A stretch of 34,174 nt of DNA, taken from positions 1 to 34,174 of the forward strand of contig CALMZO010000340.1 of NCBI GenBank assembly GCA_937870825.1. Direction: 5' to 3'. Source of the stretch: an uncultured Chloroflexota bacterium. GTDB lineage: Bacteria > Chloroflexota > Anaerolineae > UBA4142 > SHND01. The notes beneath the pieces are model-generated. The model was not told the origin of the DNA and made no database searches. It worked only from the letters and a program-made list of their open reading frames with translations. Positions 22,106 through 30,789 of the stretch are shown here, piece after piece (the first letter of the stretch is position 1; each line of letters starts with the position of its first letter). Position numbers and translations under genes: made by a program.

Positions 22106-22861
22106 GTCTTTCTCACCTACAACATTCTGGACGGTGGACGGGGGCGCGAAAAGGAATTGTTTGAAATCATCACGGCGCAAAATGCGGATGTGATTTTGTT
22201 ACAAGAAGTTGCTGAAAAAAAATTTGTCGTCGAACTTGCCGCGTGCTTGAACGCCAATTACTTTATCGCCGAGAGCAACAGTTGGCGCACCATTGCGGTG
22301 TTGTCGCGTTTGCCGATTCGTGACGCGTCGAGTTTTCATCCGCGTATTTTGCGTCACACGTGTTTGCAGGCGACACTCGAATACGCGCCGCAAAAAACAT
22401 TTTCCATTTTTGGAGTTCATCTCGCCGCGCCCGCGTACACGTTCCTCGTCGAGCTGTATCGCTTGCGTGAATTGAATTTGATTTTGAAACAGATGGAACA
22501 AGCGCGTGGAGGTAAAATTATTCTCGCGGGCGATTTCAATTCGATTGCGCCGGGCGATAAAACCGATTTCAGTTATTTGCCCCTGTCGTTGCGGCTCTCA
22601 GTTTTTTTGCGCGGTGGCTACATTGCGCGTCAAGCGATTGCGCGGATTCGCGCGGGGGGATTTATTGATGTTTTTCGGACGATGAATCCGAACGAAGGCG
22701 GTTATACATTGCCCGCGTCGCAACCCAACACGCGGCTCGATTATTTTTTCGTCAATGACGCGCTGCGTCATAATTTGCGCGCGTGCGAGGTAGTCGTAAC
22801 GCCTTCAGGCGTTCAGCGCGCCTCGGACCATCTGCCGGTGCGAATGGAATTGGATTTGTAG
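22055..22861 (+). CDS. Endonuclease/exonuclease/phosphatase (EEP) family protein
   Basis: 268-residue metal-dependent phosphodiesterase or phosphatase of the EEP fold. The catalytic set is complete: Asn23 in LTYNILDGG, Glu51 in LLQEVAE, LAGDFNS in the middle and SDHLPV at the C-terminus, with RLDYFFV before it. No signal peptide is evident, so it is probably cytoplasmic. The first 17 or so residues (MTNDETQTFVLRRSSS) are translated repeat sequence, and the family fold begins at VFLTYN. Without the repeat there would be no start codon in this frame. The gene is placed between the two hydroxylase genes and overlaps the first by 11 bp; the target (DNA, RNA, lipid or nucleotide) is unknown. Confidence 0.85.
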   Translation: MTNDETQTFVLRRSSSAVFLTYNILDGGRGREKELFEIITAQNADVILLQEVAEKKFVVELAACLNANYFIAESNSWRTIAVLSRLPIRDASSFHPRILRHTCLQATLEYAPQKTFSIFGVHLAAPAYTFLVELYRLRELNLILKQMEQARGGKIILAGDFNSIAPGDKTDFSYLPLSLRLSVFLRGGYIARQAIARIRAGGFIDVFRTMNPNEGGYTLPASQPNTRLDYFFVNDALRHNLRACEVVVTPSGVQRASDHLPVRMELDL

Positions 22862-22913
22862 GGACAGACCTACGTGTCTGTCCGATAGGGCGAACACAAA
22901 GATGCGCCCCTAC
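22862..22913. repeat. Palindromic intergenic element with two hairpins
   Basis: Stem one is GGACAGAC (22862-22869) with GTCTGTCC (22876-22883). Stem two is TAGGGCG (22886-22892) with CGCCCCTA (22905-22912), one base bulged. The element starts on the TAG stop of the nuclease gene and ends at the GGAGG ribosome site of the next gene. From memory, similar elements are common in Chloroflexota genomes. Confidence 0.8.
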
Positions 22914-22925
22914 GGAGGTACGACA

Positions 22926-25745
22926 ATGCCAACCTTAAATTTTTCCGTCAACGGCAAATCCGTTTCCGTCGAAATTGGAGCGAACGAATATCTCGCGTAT
23001 GTTTTGCGTTACAAGCTTGGATTGACGGGTACGAAAATCGGCTGTGACGAAGCCGAGTGCGGCGCGTGTACGGTAATTGTGAATGGCACATCGGTCGATT
23101 CGTGCATTTATCCCGCGCTGAAAGCGCAAGGCGCGGAGGTGCTGACGATTGAAGGGTTGGCGGGAACGTGGAAGCAGAACACAGACCACAGACGACAGAA
23201 CGCAGACGAATTGCATCCTTTGCAAGAACAATTTATTCATCAAGGCGCGACGCAGTGCGGTTTTTGTACGCCGGGAATTTTGATGCAGGCGAAAGCGTTG
23301 TTGGACGAAAACCCGAATCCAACCGACGACGACATCAAGGTTGCGCTGAAAGATACGTTTTGTCGCTGCGGCTGTTATGTTTCGATTATGAACGCGATTC
23401 AATTTGCAGCGCAAGAGATGATGAACGACGAGCGACGAACGACAAAAGAGTTTTCAATCCCCAATCTTCCTCAATCAAAATCGCCGTTGAATGTGATTGG
23501 CAAACCGCTGCCGCGTCCTGATGCAATTGCCAAAGTGACAGGCGCGGCGAAATATACAGATGATTATAATTTTCCAAACATGCTGCACGGCGCGACGCTG
23601 CGCGCGAAATTTCCGCACGCGAACATTTTGAACATGGATACGTCAAAAGCGAAAACGTTGCGGGGTGTACGCGCGGTGTTGACGCACGCGGATGTGCCGG
23701 GTTCCAAACATCACGGTTTGATTTACAACGATTGGCCCGTGTTGTGTTACGACAAGGTGCGCTATCAGGGCGATGCCGTCGCAATCGTCGCAGCGGACAC
23801 GCGCGAACTGGCACAGCGCGCGTTGGATTTGATTGAGGTCGAGTACGCGGAATTGTCGATTGTGGACAATCCGATTGACGCGTTGAAACCCGAAACGATT
23901 ATTGTGAATGATGGAACGGGGCACGGCAATTTGTTGAAACACATTCACGTCGAAAAAGGCGACATTGAAAAGGGATTCGCCGACGCGGACGTGATTGTCG
24001 AAAACGAATATCATTCGCCGTTTTACGAACAGGCGTTTCTCGAACCGGAATGCGCGATTGCGCGCGTGACTGACGATAATCGCATTGAGGTGATTGTCGG
24101 CTCACAGATTCCGTACGAGGACCGTCGCCAAATCGCGGCGGCGTTGGATATTCCCGAATCGCAAGTGCGCGTGCGCGGCGCGCTCATCGGCGGCGGCTTT
24201 GGCGGCAAAGAAGACATCGCCGCGCAAATTCATGTCGCGCTGTTGGCAAAAGCAACGGGGCGTCCCGTGAAAATGTTGTACTCGCGGCACGAGAGTTTGG
24301 TGTTTCATCCGAAGCGTCACGCGACCATCATCAAATTAAAAACGGGCGCGCGCAACGATGGAACAATCATCGCTTCGCACGCGACGATTTACGGCGACAG
24401 CGGCGCGTACGCCTCACTGGGCGACAAAGTAATGACGCGCGCGGCAACACACGCCGCAGGTCCGTACGATGTGGCGAATGTAAAAATTGATTGTTACGCG
24501 ATGTACACCAACAATCCGCCCGCGGGCGCATTTCGCGGCTTTGGCGTCACCCAATCCGCGTTCGCCGTCGAATCGAATATGGACGAGCTCGCGCACAAAT
24601 TGAACCTTGACCCGTTCGAGCTGCGAAGAAGAAATGCGTTGACGACTGGCAGCACGACGAGCACGGGCCAAGTGGTGAAAGAGAGCGCGGGGTTGTTGGA
24701 ATGTATTCGGCTCGTTGAACAAGCGGTGAAACTAGACAAATCGAAAATCGAAAATCAAAAATCGAAAATCCACTCTTGGGGTTTCGCCTGCGCGTACAAA
24801 AACACCGGACTTGGCGGCGGCGCGCCCGACAAAAGCGCGGCAGAAGTTGAAGTGTTTGAAGATGGCACGGCAGAAGTACGAACGAGCGCGGCGGAAATTG
24901 GGCAGGGGCTGCCGACGATTCTGGCGATGATTACGGCGGAAGAATTGGGTTTGCCGTACGAACGCGTGCGTGTGCTGTTGAGTGATACTGATTTGACGCC
25001 GGATGGCGGACCGACCACTGCGTCGCGTCAAACGTTTGTGACAGGGAACGCCGCGCGCTATGCCGCAAAAGGGATGCGCGAAATTCTTGCCGAGACTGCG
25101 AGTGAAGAGCTCGACGTCGCGCCGGAACAATTGACCTTCCAAGATGGTTACATAAGCCAAAATGGACGCAAGATGGAATTTGCGGAACTGGTGAAACGCG
25201 CGCGCGCGGAACATCGTCCGACGCGTTATTTGCATGAATATCTCGCGCCGGCGACAAAACCGCTCGGCGTCGGAGGCGATATGCACTTTGGTTTTTCGTA
25301 CGCGGCGCAAGCGGCATTGATTGAACTGGACACCAACACGGGCGAGGTGCATGTGTTGAAAATTGTGACGGCGACGGACATTGGACGCGCATTGAATCCG
25401 CTCGCGCTGCAAGGCCAAGTGGAAGGCGGAATTGTGATGTGTCTCGGCAACGCGCTCACGGAAGAATACATTGTCGAACACGGCAAGGTGTGGACAGATT
25501 TGCTGGCGAAATATAAAATGCCAAGCATCACGCACACACCCGAAATTGTTTCGTTTCTGGTCGAGGATGAAATTTCTTCGGGACCGTACGGCGCGAAAGG
25601 GGTGGGCGAAATTTCTTCGATTCCCACCACGCCCGCGATTACGAATGCCATTTACAATGCGTGCGGTGTGCGTGTGAAACGTTTGCCGGTTGACCAGGAC
25701 GCGCTATTGTTGGCGATGCGGAATGGCAAAGATGTTGTAGCATAG
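22926..25745 (+). CDS. Xanthine dehydrogenase-like molybdenum hydroxylase, fused [2Fe-2S] and molybdopterin subunits
   Basis: 939 residues from ATG 22926, which has GGAGG 7 bases upstream; an ATG at 22902 lies in a repeat. Residues about 1-80 are a plant-type [2Fe-2S] domain (Cys40, 45, 48, 60), and about 95-160 the second cluster domain (CGFC at 111-114, CRCGC at 146-150). From about 188 on is the molybdopterin subunit: GKPLPRPDAIAKVTGAAKYTDD, GGGFGGKED, AFRGFGVTQSAF, AAEIGQGLPT, and a catalytic Glu in GAKGVGEISS. Likely reaction: hypoxanthine or xanthine to urate, inferred from the purine neighbourhood. The small and large subunits are separate in many homologues. Heptad words encode residues 81-95, the fusion linker (about 165-176) and about 605-616. 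Confidence 0.9.
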   Translation: MPTLNFSVNGKSVSVEIGANEYLAYVLRYKLGLTGTKIGCDEAECGACTVIVNGTSVDSCIYPALKAQGAEVLTIEGLAGTWKQNTDHRRQNADELHPLQEQFIHQGATQCGFCTPGILMQAKALLDENPNPTDDDIKVALKDTFCRCGCYVSIMNAIQFAAQEMMNDERRTTKEFSIPNLPQSKSPLNVIGKPLPRPDAIAKVTGAAKYTDDYNFPNMLHGATLRAKFPHANILNMDTSKAKTLRGVRAVLTHADVPGSKHHGLIYNDWPVLCYDKVRYQGDAVAIVAADTRELAQRALDLIEVEYAELSIVDNPIDALKPETIIVNDGTGHGNLLKHIHVEKGDIEKGFADADVIVENEYHSPFYEQAFLEPECAIARVTDDNRIEVIVGSQIPYEDRRQIAAALDIPESQVRVRGALIGGGFGGKEDIAAQIHVALLAKATGRPVKMLYSRHESLVFHPKRHATIIKLKTGARNDGTIIASHATIYGDSGAYASLGDKVMTRAATHAAGPYDVANVKIDCYAMYTNNPPAGAFRGFGVTQSAFAVESNMDELAHKLNLDPFELRRRNALTTGSTTSTGQVVKESAGLLECIRLVEQAVKLDKSKIENQKSKIHSWGFACAYKNTGLGGGAPDKSAAEVEVFEDGTAEVRTSAAEIGQGLPTILAMITAEELGLPYERVRVLLSDTDLTPDGGPTTASRQTFVTGNAARYAAKGMREILAETASEELDVAPEQLTFQDGYISQNGRKMEFAELVKRARAEHRPTRYLHEYLAPATKPLGVGGDMHFGFSYAAQAALIELDTNTGEVHVLKIVTATDIGRALNPLALQGQVEGGIVMCLGNALTEEYIVEHGKVWTDLLAKYKMPSITHTPEIVSFLVEDEISSGPYGAKGVGEISSIPTTPAITNAIYNACGVRVKRLPVDQDALLLAMRNGKDVVA
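23174..23208 (+). repeat. Heptad array (ACAGACG class) inside a coding region
   Basis: Five words (GCAGAAC, ACAGACC, ACAGACG, ACAGAAC, GCAGACG) in one orientation. They encode about 12 residues between the two iron-sulfur domains of the fused hydroxylase, where homologues normally go from the GLA region straight into LHPLQ. Confidence 0.85.
23421..23448 (+). repeat. Heptad array (ACGAACG class) at the subunit fusion junction
   Basis: Four words (ATGAACG, ACGAGCG, ACGAACG, ACAAAAG), trailing into AATC-containing words up to about 23483. It lies exactly between the [2Fe-2S] part and the molybdopterin part of the fused hydroxylase. Confidence 0.82.
24739..24770 (+). repeat. Heptad array (AATCGAA class) inside a coding region
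   Basis: Four words (AATCGAA, AATCGAA, AATCAAA, AATCGAA) plus a half-word, in an open frame encoding KSKIENQKSKI in the molybdopterin subunit. Same class as the array at 20904-20973. Confidence 0.85.
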
Positions 25746-25799
25746 CGCGTTGTGCGCGAGTCGAGATTGGGTGTTGTGTGAAAGAAAGGCAAGGACGTC

Positions 25800-26570
25800 A
25801 TGAAATATCCATTTCCGGGAATGAATCCGTGGTTGGAAAATCCGTTGCTGTGGCATGATGTTCATCAGCATCTTGTCATTGCATTACAGGAGGACTTGGC
25901 GCCGCGCCTGCGCCCACGATACTTTATAGGCACTGAAACGCATACCTACATAACCATTCCCGACGCACCGCGCGGGACGCGTTATCCCGATTTGATGGTC
26001 ATCGAACGCGGCGGCGCACCTGCACTCGGCGGAACAACCATGCTCACCGAGTCGCCGCATCTAGAAGTTCAAATTCGGGACGACCCTTTGGAAGAAAGTT
26101 ATCTCGTCGTCCGCTTGGTACCATCCGGAGAAATCGTAACAGTACTCGAGGTGCTTTCGCACTCTAACAAGCAACGCAATCGCGATCGTGAAAAATATGT
26201 TGCCAAGCGCGAGGAATTTTTTGATGCTGCAATAAGTTTTGTCGAAATCGATTTGTTGCGCGCGGGAGAGCCGATGCCCTATACAGAAGCCGCAGACGAT
26301 GCCGATTATCGTATTCTTGTTCGCCAACGCGCACACCGATGGCGTCTCAAACTGTATCCCTTCAATGTACCACAATCAATGCCCATTTTTCCATTGCCCT
26401 TGCTCCCTGACGACCAAGAACCGCTTGTGAATTTAAACGAGTTGCTCGCAGGTGTGTATGAGCGTGCGGGCTATGATTTAATCCTCAATTATGATGCGCC
26501 GCCTGTACCGCCTCTAAACGAAACAGACGCGGCATGGGCAAACGAACTCTTGAAAAAGGTGACAATGTAA
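25800..26570 (+). CDS. DUF4058-family protein
   Basis: 256-residue protein of unknown function. The opening FPGMNPWLENPLLWHDVHQHLVIAL, then PDLMVIE and VTVLEVLSHSNKQRNRDREKYVAKREEFF, are typical of DUF4058, common in Chloroflexota and cyanobacteria. The core pattern E-x-LS-x-x-NK followed by a lysine-rich helix recalls PD-(D/E)XK nuclease-like folds, but this is only a resemblance. It has an AAGGA site upstream. Codon use is less GCG-rich than that of the hydroxylase gene before it, which hints at a different history. It is 6 bp upstream of the DinB-like gene, suggesting one transcript. Confidence 0.82.
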   Translation: MKYPFPGMNPWLENPLLWHDVHQHLVIALQEDLAPRLRPRYFIGTETHTYITIPDAPRGTRYPDLMVIERGGAPALGGTTMLTESPHLEVQIRDDPLEESYLVVRLVPSGEIVTVLEVLSHSNKQRNRDREKYVAKREEFFDAAISFVEIDLLRAGEPMPYTEAADDADYRILVRQRAHRWRLKLYPFNVPQSMPIFPLPLLPDDQEPLVNLNELLAGVYERAGYDLILNYDAPPVPPLNETDAAWANELLKKVTM

Positions 26571-26576
26571 AAACAC

Positions 26577-27167
26577 ATGCTTGACTTTTCCCCCATCCAC
26601 AACGGACAACTCACAACCAAGCAGTTGGTGGAACGTGAACATGTTTTGCCGGACGATTTACAAAAACTGACGAACGAGATGATGGACGCGATGCTCGCGT
26701 TGATTGTCGATTGCGAGGACGCGGATGTGACGTTCGTGCCGAGCGACCCCGAAGCGAATGATTCGTACGCGAGCGATGCCGACGAGGTAGATATGGCGTG
26801 GACACTCGCACATGTCATTGTGCATACAACGGCATCGGCGGAAGAATACGCGTTTCTTGCGGCGGAACTTGCGCGCGGTGTGCAATGGCGCGGCGGCCGC
26901 GCGCGGTACGAAATCCCTTGGCAAACTGTGCTTACAATTGAGCAATGCCGCGCACGGTTGCAAGAATCGCGGCGAATGCGTTTGGCATCGCTCGGCATGT
27001 GGCCCCAACCGCCGCATGTGGAAAATACATACGAGCCGCGCGCGGGCTTGACGCACAATTGCATCTCGCGTTTCGTCGCGGGACTGGTTCACGATGATTC
27101 GCATTTGGAGCAAATTGAAAAAATTGTCGCGCAAGCCAAAGCGGCACGCGCAGGAGTTCAAGCATGA
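26577..27167 (+). CDS. DinB-like four-helix protein
   Basis: 196-residue, mostly helical protein of the DinB/YfiT superfamily, whose members are often metal-binding thiol transferases. Candidate metal ligands are His79 and His83 in WTLAHVIVH and His172/His176 in VHDDSHLEQ, a spacing expected for the DinB triad. The middle contains [21 protein letters not shown]. No signal or membrane segment is seen. It follows DUF4058 by 6 bp and overlaps the cupin gene by 4 bp (ATGA), so these are translationally coupled. The substrate is not predictable. Confidence 0.75.
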   Translation: MLDFSPIHNGQLTTKQLVEREHVLPDDLQKLTNEMMDAMLALIVDCEDADVTFVPSDPEANDSYASDADEVDMAWTLAHVIVHTTASAEEYAFLAAELARGVQWRGGRARYEIPWQTVLTIEQCRARLQESRRMRLASLGMWPQPPHVENTYEPRAGLTHNCISRFVAGLVHDDSHLEQIEKIVAQAKAARAGVQA

Positions 27168-27649
27168 AGTTCAACGTACAAGTCAACGACATCGTTGCCG
27201 AATTCGGCGTGGCTGACCACGCGATTGATTCGGAAAAAATTCCCTGGATTCCGCAAGCGGAACGCGTATGGTTCAAGCCGCTGCGTTTTGATTTATCAAG
27301 TGGGCGTTGGATAAATTTGCTAAAAGTTTCGGGCGGCGGTGTGGTGAGTCGGCATCGTCACAGCGGCGGACAGGTATTGGGATTTTGTCTGCAAGGCAGT
27401 TGGCATTACGCGGAACGCGAATGGGTGGCGCGTCCCGGCACATTGATTTATGAACCGCCCGGCGATATTCACACGCTCGTCGTGGATGACCCGGAAGGCA
27501 TGACGACGCTGTTTGTGTTGGAAGGTGTCGTGCAGTATTTGAACGACGACGATACGATAAATTATCAGGACGATATTTTTTCCAAGATGGAACGGTATTA
27601 CACGTACTGCCGCGAAAATGGAATCGAGCCGATGGAGTTGAGGTTCTGA
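27164..27649 (+). CDS. Cupin protein related to 2,4'-dihydroxyacetophenone dioxygenase
   Basis: 161-residue single-domain cupin. The metal motif is visible as [10 protein letters not shown] (His64, His66) and GDIHTLV (His103), with EPPGDIHT and [18 protein letters not shown] typical of the 2,4'-dihydroxyacetophenone dioxygenase group. Those enzymes are iron-dependent C-C-cleaving dioxygenases, but many relatives have other or unknown substrates. The C-terminal [13 protein letters not shown] is also family-like. It overlaps the DinB-like gene by 4 bp and precedes a peptidase gene by 1 bp, so the operon is tight. Biochemical role here is unassigned. Confidence 0.8.
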   Translation: MKFNVQVNDIVAEFGVADHAIDSEKIPWIPQAERVWFKPLRFDLSSGRWINLLKVSGGGVVSRHRHSGGQVLGFCLQGSWHYAEREWVARPGTLIYEPPGDIHTLVVDDPEGMTTLFVLEGVVQYLNDDDTINYQDDIFSKMERYYTYCRENGIEPMELRF

Positions 27650-27650
27650 A

Positions 27651-29027
27651 ATGAGCGCATTCGAGTACACACAAATCGCACGCGAAAAAAATCTCGACGA
27701 GTTAAAAGAATTCCTTTCGCTCCCCACGATTTCCACGCTCTCTGCACATCGCGCGGACGTACAGCGCGGCGCGGAATGGGTGGCGGAAAATTTGCGCGCG
27801 ATGGGAATGGAGCATGTGGAAATCATGCCAACGGGTAAGGGCAAAGGGCAGCCGCTCGTGTATGCCGATTGGTTGCACGCGGACGATGCTCCCACAATTT
27901 TAGTGTACGGACATTTCGACGTGCAGCCCGTTGACCCGTTGAACGAATGGCGCACGCCGCCGTTCGAGCCGACGATTGTTGACGATACGATTTATGCGCG
28001 CGGCGCGTCGGACATGAAAGCGCAGACGCTCGCGGTAATGAAAGCGTTGGAAGCGCTGCTGAAAACCGATTCGCTGCGTGTGAATATCAAAGTAATCATC
28101 GAAGGCGAAGAAGAAGTCGGTTCGCCAAACCTGGCGTCGTTTTTGCGCGCACACAAGCGAAAATTGGAATGCGATGTCGCGCTGAATTGCGATTCGCAAA
28201 TGGCGTCCAAAGATTTGCCGAGCATCGTGTATGGCTTGCGCGGCTTGTGCTATTTTGAAATTTGGGTGCAAGGTCCCGCGCAAGATTTGCATTCGGGCTT
28301 GTTCGGCGGCTCGATTCACAATCCCGCCCAAGTGTTGTGCGATTTGATTTCGGGAATGCACGACGCGCACGGACGCGTGACGCTGCCGCATTTTTACGAT
28401 GACGTGCGCGTATTGTCCGATGATGAGCGCGCCGAACTCGCGCGCTTGCCCGTCACGAATGAGTCGTGGGCGAACGCGGCGGGCGTGAGTGAATTGTGGG
28501 GCGAGAAAAATTTTTCGGTGGTGGAACGCACGGGCGCGCGTCCGACGTTGGAAGTGAACGGCTTGTACGCGGGTTTTATCGGCGAAGGTTCCAAAACGGT
28601 GCTGCCCGCAAAAGCGATGGCAAAAATTTCCACGCGCCTCGTGCCGAATCAACGTCCCGAAAAAATCAAACAGCAATTTGAAAATTATATGCGCATGCAC
28701 GCGCCGAATACCGTGCGCTGGAGTGTAGAACTGCTCGCGTCGGGAGAACCTGTGCTGCTCAATCGCGAATCGCGTTTTGTGCGCGCGGCAAAAGACGCAT
28801 TGCAAGAAACATTCGGCGTCGCGCCCGTGTTTCAACTCTTGGGCTGGAGCGTTCCCGTTACGAATTCGCTGAATGATGAATTGGGCGTGGATGTTGTCGT
28901 GATGGGTTTCGGTCTCGCCGACGACGGCACGCACGGACCGAACGAACATTTCTATTTGCCGAATTTTTATCGCGGGATTGAAGGTTATGCGCGGTTTTTT
29001 GAACACGCAGCAAAAATTTCAAACTAA
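27651..29027 (+). CDS. M20-family metallodipeptidase
   Basis: 458-residue zinc peptidase, ArgE/DapE/CPG2 superfamily, dipeptidase branch. Metal and catalytic residues are visible: His88 and Asp90 in YGHFDVQP, Asp121 in GASDMK, Glu153-Glu155 in EGEEEVGS, Asp181 in LNCDSQ, and a C-terminal His in GPNEHFYLP. The dimerisation domain includes AQDLHSGLFGGSIHNP. Cytoplasmic, no signal peptide. It probably cleaves dipeptides or deacylates amino acids. It starts 1 bp after the cupin stop and is followed by an M14 peptidase, so this end of the window looks like peptide breakdown. The assignment to family is firm; the substrate is not. Confidence 0.92.
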   Translation: MSAFEYTQIAREKNLDELKEFLSLPTISTLSAHRADVQRGAEWVAENLRAMGMEHVEIMPTGKGKGQPLVYADWLHADDAPTILVYGHFDVQPVDPLNEWRTPPFEPTIVDDTIYARGASDMKAQTLAVMKALEALLKTDSLRVNIKVIIEGEEEVGSPNLASFLRAHKRKLECDVALNCDSQMASKDLPSIVYGLRGLCYFEIWVQGPAQDLHSGLFGGSIHNPAQVLCDLISGMHDAHGRVTLPHFYDDVRVLSDDERAELARLPVTNESWANAAGVSELWGEKNFSVVERTGARPTLEVNGLYAGFIGEGSKTVLPAKAMAKISTRLVPNQRPEKIKQQFENYMRMHAPNTVRWSVELLASGEPVLLNRESRFVRAAKDALQETFGVAPVFQLLGWSVPVTNSLNDELGVDVVVMGFGLADDGTHGPNEHFYLPNFYRGIEGYARFFEHAAKISN

Positions 29028-29086
29028 ACGCTCCCAGCGAAAAGCAGTGCGCCGAACGCGCTGTTGATTTTTGGCTTGGAGCGTTT
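29026..29086. repeat. Inverted-repeat element between the peptidase genes
   Basis: AAACGCTCC (29026-29034) pairs exactly with GGAGCGTTT (29078-29086), enclosing a CAGCG/CGCTG pair (29035-29039/29059-29063). It begins inside the M20 stop codon and fills most of the gap to the M14 start. It could attenuate transcription. Confidence 0.7.
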
Positions 29087-29096
29087 CACTCTTCTC

Positions 29097-30782
29097 ATGC
29101 CCAACGTCACTTTTGACCACTATTATCGGTACGACGAACTGACGCGCATTCTCAATGAATGCGCGACGGAATTTCCGAATCTCGCGCGCGTGCAAAGCAT
29201 TGGCAAGAGTCACGAAGGACGCGACGTGTGGGTTGCGACGCTCACCAATTCCGCGACAGGTTCGGACAAAGAAAAGCCCGCGTTTTGGATTGACGGCAAC
29301 ATTCACGCGTCCGAAGTGTCGCCCGCGTCGGCGTGCATGTATTTCATCAACTATTTGTTGACGCGCTATGGCAGTGACGCGGACGTGACGCGCGCGCTGG
29401 ACACGCGCGCGTTTTACATTTGCCCGCGCGTGAATCCCGACGGCGCGGAACTCGCGCTCGCGGACAATCCTAAAATTATTCGCTCGTCAACGCGTCCGTA
29501 TCCGTATGATGAAGAGCCGCTCGAAGGTTTGACCTACCAAGACATTGACGGCGACGGACGCGCGCTTTCGATGCGAATCGTTGACCCGCATGGGACGTGG
29601 AAAGCGCATCCCGAAGAACCGCGCTTGTTGATTCAACGCGAGCCGACGGAAACGGGCGGAACGTACTATCGCGTGCTGCCCGAAGGTCCGATTAAAAATT
29701 ATGACGGCGCGCTCATCACTGTGGCGCGCGACAAGGAAGGGCTTGACCTCAATCGCAATTTTCCGCACGGCTGGAAACATGAAGCAGAACAACCCGGCGC
29801 GGGTCCGTATCCGGCGAGCGAACCCGAAGTGAGAAATCTCGTCGCGTTCATTTCCGCGCATCCGAATATCACAGGCGGTGTCGCGTTTCATACATTCAGT
29901 GGTGTGCTGTTGCGTCCGTATGATGGCAAGAGTGATGATGAGTTTCCTGCCGAAGATTTGTGGACGTACAAAAAAATCGGCGAAAAGGGAACGCAGATTT
30001 CGGGCTATCCCAACATTTCCGTTTTTCACGAATTTAAATATCACCCGAAAACATCCATCACGGGTTCGTTCGACGAATGGATGTACGAACACATCGGCGT
30101 CTTTGCGTGGACGGTGGAGATTTGGAGTCCCCAAATGCGCGCGGGCATCGAGAAATACAAATACATTGAATGGTACCGCGAGCATCCCGTCGAGGACGAT
30201 TTGAAATTATTGAAATGGAACGATGAAAAACTCGGCGGCAAGGGGTACGTGAATTGGTACAAGTTCCAGCATCCGCAGTTGGGTGAGGTGGAACTCGGCG
30301 GCTGGGATGTAGCGTACTGCTGGCGCAATCCGCCGCCCGAACAATTGGAAAGCGAACTCGCGCTGTTTCCAAAATGGCTGCTGTGGCAATCACTCATTTC
30401 GCCAAAATTGGAACTGCACGACGCAAGCGTGAAAAATTTAGGAGAAGGAAATTATCGCGTGCGCGTTGTCGCGCAAAACGCGGGCTGGCTGCCGACGTAC
30501 ATCACGAAAAAAGCGCTGGAGCGCAAAGCCGTGCGCGGCGTGATTGTGGAATTGGAATTGCCCGAAGGCGCGACGCTCGAAACGGGAAAAATGCGCGAGG
30601 ATATTGGACAACTTGAAGGACGCGCGTACAAAGGTCCTGCGGTGAGCGTATGGGACGAAGACCCGACGAATGACCGCGCGAAATGCGAATGGACGATTCG
30701 CGCGCCAAAAGGCGCGACGCTGAAAATTGTTGCAAGGCATGAGCGCGCGGGCACAGTCCGCTGTCAGCTTGCGCTTGCGTAA
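29097..30782 (+). CDS. M14-family zinc carboxypeptidase
   Basis: 561 residues from ATG 29097 (an upstream TTG at 29064 is in frame but within the inverted repeat). The zinc site is His70 and Glu73 in GNIHASE, with the third ligand in AFHTFSG near residue 263, and the catalytic Glu in WTVEIWSP near residue 341. DVWVATLTN near the start and NPDGAELAL are M14 hallmarks. A long insertion between the metal-site motifs and a beta-rich C-terminal domain of about 150 residues make it longer than classic carboxypeptidases; such large forms are common in bacteria. No signal peptide is seen, so a cytoplasmic role with the M20 dipeptidase is plausible. Confidence 0.9.
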   Translation: MPNVTFDHYYRYDELTRILNECATEFPNLARVQSIGKSHEGRDVWVATLTNSATGSDKEKPAFWIDGNIHASEVSPASACMYFINYLLTRYGSDADVTRALDTRAFYICPRVNPDGAELALADNPKIIRSSTRPYPYDEEPLEGLTYQDIDGDGRALSMRIVDPHGTWKAHPEEPRLLIQREPTETGGTYYRVLPEGPIKNYDGALITVARDKEGLDLNRNFPHGWKHEAEQPGAGPYPASEPEVRNLVAFISAHPNITGGVAFHTFSGVLLRPYDGKSDDEFPAEDLWTYKKIGEKGTQISGYPNISVFHEFKYHPKTSITGSFDEWMYEHIGVFAWTVEIWSPQMRAGIEKYKYIEWYREHPVEDDLKLLKWNDEKLGGKGYVNWYKFQHPQLGEVELGGWDVAYCWRNPPPEQLESELALFPKWLLWQSLISPKLELHDASVKNLGEGNYRVRVVAQNAGWLPTYITKKALERKAVRGVIVELELPEGATLETGKMREDIGQLEGRAYKGPAVSVWDEDPTNDRAKCEWTIRAPKGATLKIVARHERAGTVRCQLALA

Positions 30783-30789
30783 TGAAAAA

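Noticed and set aside
22902..22925. Upstream ATG for the fused hydroxylase
   Set aside because: The extra residues (MRPYGGTT) are translated from a palindromic repeat and the GGAGG ribosome site. The ATG at 22926 has correct spacing and matches the family start.
27900..29006. 368-codon minus-strand ORF opposite the M20 peptidase
   Set aside because: Long antisense ORFs are common here because of the GCG-rich codon use. The opposite strand carries all M20 active-site motifs. The same applies to 24732-25535, 10939-11784 and 18280-19224 on the minus strand.
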